Below are positions 8,001 to 10,052 of a stretch of 10,052 bases of DNA, one piece after another. Each line of letters starts with the position of its first letter. Within the stretch, counting starts at the first letter, position 1. This stretch comes from Vicinamibacteria bacterium (GTDB lineage: Bacteria > Acidobacteriota > Vicinamibacteria > Fen-336 > JAGNNV01): NCBI GenBank assembly GCA_016650185.1, contig JAENWE010000245.1, positions 1 to 10,052 on the forward strand, given 5' to 3'. Made by a program: the position numbers and the translations under genes. Under the pieces are notes generated by a model, which worked only from the letters and a program-made list of their open reading frames with translations, did not search any database and was not told where the DNA came from.

Positions 8001-8277
8001 GGATGAGGGACTGCACGGACTTGGCGAGGCCGGGCGCCTCCGCTTCGACGAGGTACTGGCCAGACCCCAGGTTCACCACGAGATACGCGCCGTTGCTGGC
8101 GGTCGTCGCTTTCGAGGCCACATTGGTCGCGATATTCGTGACCGTGACCGAAGCGCCGGCCAGCACGCCGCCCGAGGCGTCCTTGACCGTGCCGTAGAGC
8201 GTGGCGCGGTCGATCTGGGCGTGGGTTGCTGGCGCGAAACACAGAATCGCCATCACCGCACTAAGAACTCGCTTCAT
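5056..8277 (-). CDS. Oar-like TonB-dependent outer-membrane receptor with carboxypeptidase-regulatory-like domain
   Basis: This 1073-residue outer-membrane protein is probably a TonB-driven importer or receptor for a large substrate. Residues 1-20 form a signal peptide ending FAPATHA before Gln. A carboxypeptidase-regulatory/CnaB-like beta domain follows (about 21-105, starting DRATLYGTVKDASG). The plug region (about 110-240) has the typical FLLDGVDNN and SIQEFKVVTSPYSAEYGRSPGA segments. The remainder is a large beta barrel, including FFFVDYEGTR and many alternating strands. The chain ends MQVSLRLTF, with the terminal Phe used for barrel insertion. The ATG at 8277 is chosen over the longer frame from 8334 because it directly begins the signal peptide and has GAGGAG five bases upstream. 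No SusD-like partner is nearby. A sugar-type ABC ATPase gene lies 172 bases upstream in the same direction. Substrate is unknown. Such receptors are expanded in Acidobacteriota. Confidence 0.92.
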   Translation of the reverse strand: MKRVLSAVMAILCFAPATHAQIDRATLYGTVKDASGGVLAGASVTVTNIATNVASKATTASNGAYLVVNLGSGQYLVEAEAPGLAKSVQSLILDVGQRGRLDLTLGVGGLTETVVVEGARRPLNTEDASLGSVIDQNSVAKLPLAIRNWDDLLALVPGVQGDRFTEQGGGTSFGRTGGVNVHGARSLQNNFLLDGVDNNSVSTNVQELTSQVSRPSVDSIQEFKVVTSPYSAEYGRSPGAAISVSTKSGTNEVHGTVYDFFRNEKMDTNDFFSKRAGQPKPANDQNQFGGNLGGPLIKDKAFFFVDYEGTRITRGVSRITRVPTEAERAGILPGVRDPLTGVAFPGGVIPASRIDPYAAAIMALVPLPNQPGANNFFRQADLLDNSDRILGRLDYKANSNNSVFARYIYSNRDRQIPGAFGGVIDGTGTSGFGNQKIKTNALVVGWTHILSPSMVNEFRFSWSKSDSDAVHQAFGLAPPPAATIPNSITNPVVAGGFPGIVVDGFFGGSGLGRLGSPDFLPKFQHTKQFEFIDSLSWLKGSHALKAGVDIIAPMSNDYYDIPAGRGQMRFRNSFTGNSMGDYLLGYVADFQLSNVFVAEQRHWASMFYVQDDWKVNSKLSLNLGLRYDFITPALEARDLQTNFDPAGGGSLVFAKGGSLADRGLVKPDKNNFAPRVGVVYTLNEKTVLRGGWGIFYNLFDRIGSEDQLALNLPQLTNSTVTRTSGSPVFFLQQGIPSSFLVTPNLDPAVGGLRTNRLRAVSNDAPKTTVSQGSIGFQRELRTGFVLTVDGVYTKGTNLGRLVNLNQPLPNAAGNNALGALPYPNFGFIEYRSQDGESEYKGVDVGLEKRFSNGYSVGVSYTLADSQDNTSEHLSTQGSNSFPQNSRDISAWYGPSDYDVRHRLAINYVVELPFGKGKKFAREGAAASIFGGWTLSGIFTARSGRPFTVNQSGNNVGTSGTGLPDQVGDSKGPETVDEWFNKAAFVAVTSGTFGNEKRNGLIGPNYKSVDFSLQRRIEVSSRIGAVLRWDVFNAFNRVNFGLPERNISSAATFGSISSLGGDPRLMQVSLRLTF

Positions 8278-8282
8278 AAAAT

Positions 8283-8288
8283 CTCCTC
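8283..8288 (-). promoter_or_regulatory. Shine-Dalgarno site of the TonB receptor gene
   Basis: GAGGAG on the minus strand, five bases before the ATG at 8277, fixes the start. It excludes the 19-residue N-terminal extension that the open frame would allow, which lacks signal-peptide character. Confidence 0.8.
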
Positions 8289-8322
8289 TGGAAGTGGGTT
8301 GATCGGAACGATCATCGCAAAG

Positions 8323-8346
8323 CGCGGTGACCAATCCGTTACCGCG
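8323..8346 (-). promoter_or_regulatory. Inverted repeat in the receptor leader
   Basis: CGCGGTGA (8323-8330) and TTACCGCG (8339-8346) pair at seven of eight positions around an eight-base loop. The stem begins about ten bases after the predicted transcription start. It could be a 5' stabilising hairpin or an operator just downstream of the start site. Function is not shown. Confidence 0.4.
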
Positions 8347-8363
8347 TATGACGAGTTGGCGGC

Positions 8364-8393
8364 AAGATACGCCCAGTCCGTTCCGGCTGTCAA
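8364..8393 (-). promoter_or_regulatory. Sigma70-type promoter of the TonB receptor gene
   Basis: On the minus strand a consensus -35 TTGACA (8388-8393) is followed after 18 bases by TATCTT (8364-8369), which matches TATAAT at four of six positions. Transcription would start near 8357, giving a leader of about 80 bases to the ATG at 8277. This is the clearest promoter in the window. It lies downstream of the ABC ATPase gene, so the receptor can be expressed on its own. Confidence 0.7.
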
Positions 8394-8419
8394 CTGAGGC
8401 CTCGGGACGCTATTGACAG
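8387..8419. repeat. Inverted repeat CTGTCAA/TTGACAG spanning the -35 region
   Basis: CTGTCAA (8387-8393) and TTGACAG (8413-8419) are perfect seven-base inverted arms. One arm is the -35 box of the receptor promoter. The 19-base interval contains a further eight-base palindrome, GAGGCCTC (8396-8403). This could be a regulator site overlapping the -35. The outer TTGACA has no matching -10 on the + strand, so it is not called as a second promoter. Confidence 0.35.
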
Positions 8420-8423
8420 GTAT

Positions 8424-8435
8424 TGGAACGTTCCA
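8424..8435. promoter_or_regulatory. Perfect 12-bp palindrome, candidate operator
   Basis: TGGAACGTTCCA is a perfect palindrome centred about 70 bases upstream of the predicted receptor start site and 14 bases past the ABC ATPase stop. Its TG-AA-CG-TT-CA outline recalls LacI/GalR-family operators with a central CG, though it is two bases shorter than their usual 14-bp core. The half-site GGAACG/CGTTCC recurs at 8305-8310 and inside the promoter spacer at 8379-8384. The regulator is unknown and not encoded in the window. Confidence 0.45.
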
Positions 8436-8449
8436 GGCGACGCGCCGAA

Positions 8450-9517
8450 TCAGTCCAGACGGCGACCGGTCTCCGCGCTGAAGAGAAGCGCTCTCTCAGA
8501 CGAGATAGAGAAGAACGCCAGGCCGCCGGGTCGGGCCTGAAACTCAGATGAGGCCCGGGCCACCACGCGACTACCCTCGATCAGGAGAGTCACGATGGTC
8601 TCGTTTCCCAAGGGCTCAACCAGGAGGATCTCCCCCTCGGTCCGCCCAGCCCCACCCTGGTCGAAAACCACGACATCCTCGGGTCGAACGCCAACCTCCA
8701 GACGGTCCAGCGTCGCGCCCCTCGCACGCGACCCCGGGAGGACGAGGGCCCCGCCGGCCACACGGAGAGAACCGTCGGCGTCGACGCCGGCCGGCCAGAT
8801 ATTGATGGGCGGACTCCCGAGGAAAGTCGCGACGAAGCGGGTCGCCGGACGTCGATAGAGTTCGAGCGGCGGCCCCACTTGTTCGATGGTCCCATCGCGC
8901 AGGAGGGCGATCCGGTCCCCCAGCGTCATGGCTTCACCCTGATCGTGGGTGACATAAACCGTAGTGGTTCGGAGCTCCTGTTGCAGTCGCCGAAGCTCGG
9001 TGCGGGTCTGTAGCCGGAGTTGGGCGTCCAGATTGGACAAAGGTTCGTCCATCAGATAGACGGCAGGATTCCGCACCAGCGCCCTGGCCAGAGCCACTCT
9101 TTGTTGCTGGCCGCCCGAGAGCTGGCTCGGCCGGCGGCCCTCCAGACCGGCAAGATCCATGCGAGCGAGAGCGGCATTCACCCGGCGGTCCAGTTCCACG
9201 GACGTCGTGCCTCTGGCGCGCAGGGGGAAGGCCACGTTCTCAAAAACGGAGAGGTGGGGGTACAGGGCATAGTTCTGGAACACCATGGCCACATCCCGAT
9301 CCGCTGGCTTCACCAACGCGACATCCCGGTCGCCGACGAGAATGCGTCCCGTGTCGGCGTCTTCGAGGCCGGCGAGGAGGCGCAACAGCGTGGTCTTCCC
9401 ACAACCCGAAGGTCCGAGGAGAACCAGGCACTCTCCCGACTGGATGTCGAGATCGATCTCGCGCAGGGCGCGGTGTGCCCCGAATTGCTTGCCGACTTTC
9501 TCGAAGCGGACTCTCAT
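8450..9517 (-). CDS. MalK/UgpC-type ABC transporter ATP-binding protein
   Basis: This cytoplasmic ATPase subunit of a binding-protein-dependent importer is most like the sugar and glycerol-phosphate group. From the ATG at 9517 it has 355 residues, typical for MalK/UgpC. The nucleotide-binding domain shows Walker A GPSGCGKTT (35-43), Q-loop Gln81 in VFQNYALYPH, signature LSGGQQQR (133-140), Walker B VYLMDEP (153-159), D-loop SNLDA (161-165) and H-loop His191. FLGSPPINIW (233-242) then leads into a TOBE/MOP regulatory region with EVGVRPEDV (274-282) and a GEILLVEPLGNE strand pair (about 295-306). The open frame extends to a GTG at 9568, but ATG 9517 matches the family N-terminus. No permease or binding-protein gene is adjacent, so this is an orphan ATPase here. 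It may serve transporters elsewhere. Substrate is not determinable. Confidence 0.92.
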   Translation of the reverse strand: MRVRFEKVGKQFGAHRALREIDLDIQSGECLVLLGPSGCGKTTLLRLLAGLEDADTGRILVGDRDVALVKPADRDVAMVFQNYALYPHLSVFENVAFPLRARGTTSVELDRRVNAALARMDLAGLEGRRPSQLSGGQQQRVALARALVRNPAVYLMDEPLSNLDAQLRLQTRTELRRLQQELRTTTVYVTHDQGEAMTLGDRIALLRDGTIEQVGPPLELYRRPATRFVATFLGSPPINIWPAGVDADGSLRVAGGALVLPGSRARGATLDRLEVGVRPEDVVVFDQGGAGRTEGEILLVEPLGNETIVTLLIEGSRVVARASSEFQARPGGLAFFSISSERALLFSAETGRRLD

Positions 9518-9551
9518 TCTGGCTCTTCTGGCTCCGGTGATCGGTCGCGAC

Positions 9552-9559
9552 TCTATACT
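9552..9559. promoter_or_regulatory. Overlapping divergent -10-like boxes
   Basis: The sequence TCTATACT gives TATACT on the + strand (9554-9559), 14 bases before the ATG at 9574. On the minus strand it gives TATAGA (9552-9557), about 35 bases before the ABC ATPase ATG. Neither direction has a good -35 at the expected spacing. If both are used, the two genes share one promoter core and the + strand transcript would be nearly leaderless. Confidence 0.3.
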
Positions 9560-9573
9560 CCCGGCCACTTGAA

Positions 9574-10052
9574 ATGAGCACGCTCTGGTTCCGCGCCTCG
9601 CTCCTCGGTGCCCTGGCCTGCTCCTCCGTGCTGTCAGCTCCGCGGGAAGGGCGGGCGCTCAAACAGGAGTCTTTCACCCTGAAGGAGCGGGCGGAGGTGC
9701 TCGCCACCCTCACCGCGACCTGCCCGGGCTGTGACTGGGGCGTCGCCGGTCACGAGGCGGCTCTGCTTCGACTTGACGTGGACGGGCGCTACTCCCAACA
9801 TCTGTTTCTCACCCGCGGCGAATCAGAGACCGAGTACCGGGTTCTCCTGGGATCATTCCCGGCCGGGCCGCATCTTCTGACCGTGACCTCTGATGTCGGA
9901 GGCTCGGCCAAGTTCGCAAAAGGCTCCATATCCCACGTCGCGTTCCACGCGATCACGCCGGGCGAACCGGAGTTCCAGGCCATGGCTCTGGCCCCCATCC
10001 TGTATGCCCGTCCCAACACGGTCGGTCACTTCACCGATGCGCCCCTGATCAT
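9574..10052 (+). CDS. Exported protein of unknown function (partial, runs off the window)
   Basis: An uninterrupted frame of 159 codons runs from the ATG at 9574 to the window edge without a stop, so the C-terminus is missing. The first about 22 residues look like a signal peptide (Arg7, then a Leu/Ala-rich core and a likely cut after SVLSA). A lipoprotein cut at Cys16 is less likely because its upstream residues fit a lipobox poorly. The mature part has a CPGC pair near residue 51, a DVDGRYSQHL segment with YRVLLGSFPAGPHLLTV beyond it (beta-sandwich-like pattern), and APILYARPN with HFTDAPLI at the edge. I recall similar segments in uncharacterised secreted proteins, but I cannot name a family or function. 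There is no evident Shine-Dalgarno site. Codon use matches the neighbours. It diverges from the ABC ATPase gene with 56 bases between the two ATGs. Confidence 0.75.
   Translation, partial: MSTLWFRASLLGALACSSVLSAPREGRALKQESFTLKERAEVLATLTATCPGCDWGVAGHEAALLRLDVDGRYSQHLFLTRGESETEYRVLLGSFPAGPHLLTVTSDVGGSAKFAKGSISHVAFHAITPGEPEFQAMALAPILYARPNTVGHFTDAPLI

Noticed and set aside
8278..8334. A longer start for the TonB receptor at 8334
   Set aside because: The added 19 residues are polar and would bury the signal peptide. The ATG at 8277 has its own GAGGAG site.
8413..8418. TTGACA on the + strand as a -35 box
   Set aside because: No -10-like hexamer lies 16-19 bases downstream, and no + strand gene starts there. 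It reads better as an inverted-repeat arm.
1..10052. CRISPR arrays, tRNA/rRNA genes, insertion sequences, integrase or phage genes
   Set aside because: I saw no regularly spaced repeats, cloverleaf-like segments, transposase motifs or terminal inverted repeats with target duplications. Coding density and gene content look like ordinary chromosome.

Overview
This window is GC-rich and tightly packed. It looks like the chromosome of a Gram-negative bacterium, most likely an Acidobacteriota member or a relative. That assignment is inference: it rests mainly on the very large Oar-like TonB-dependent receptor with an N-terminal carboxypeptidase-regulatory-like domain, a family expanded in Acidobacteriota, together with a type II secretion/type IV pilus ATPase and high GC. 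No phage, insertion sequence, CRISPR array, tRNA or rRNA was recognised, and no intergenic gap exceeds 300 bases.

Layout. On the + strand at the left are triosephosphate isomerase (tpiA, 131-889) and the preprotein translocase subunit SecG (secG, 1023-1478). They face a minus-strand run read right to left: a transaldolase-family enzyme (4782-3715), a GspE/PilB-type assembly ATPase (3590-2004), and a small CoA-binding-domain protein (1992-1555) that starts 11 bases after the ATPase stop. secG and the CoA-binding gene converge on a 76-base gap. Further right, also on the minus strand, lie the TonB-dependent receptor (8277-5056) and, upstream of it, a MalK/UgpC-type ABC transporter ATPase (9517-8450). 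Diverging from the ATPase gene, a + strand gene for an exported protein of unknown function starts at 9574 and runs off the window.

How they fit together. The left part is central carbon metabolism plus Sec export. The middle is a sugar-phosphate enzyme beside a secretion or pilus motor and a nucleotide-binding protein, with no obvious functional logic. The right part is consistent with nutrient uptake: an outer-membrane receptor behind a sugar-type ABC ATPase. The receptor has the best regulatory region in the window: a sigma70-like promoter (TTGACA, 18-base spacer, TATCTT), a perfect 12-base palindrome further upstream, several copies of its half-site, and inverted repeats around the -35 element and in the leader. 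I found no clear new multi-gene system. The points most worth following are the receptor control region, the twin 10-base palindromes after the receptor gene, and the unrecognised exported protein at the right edge.
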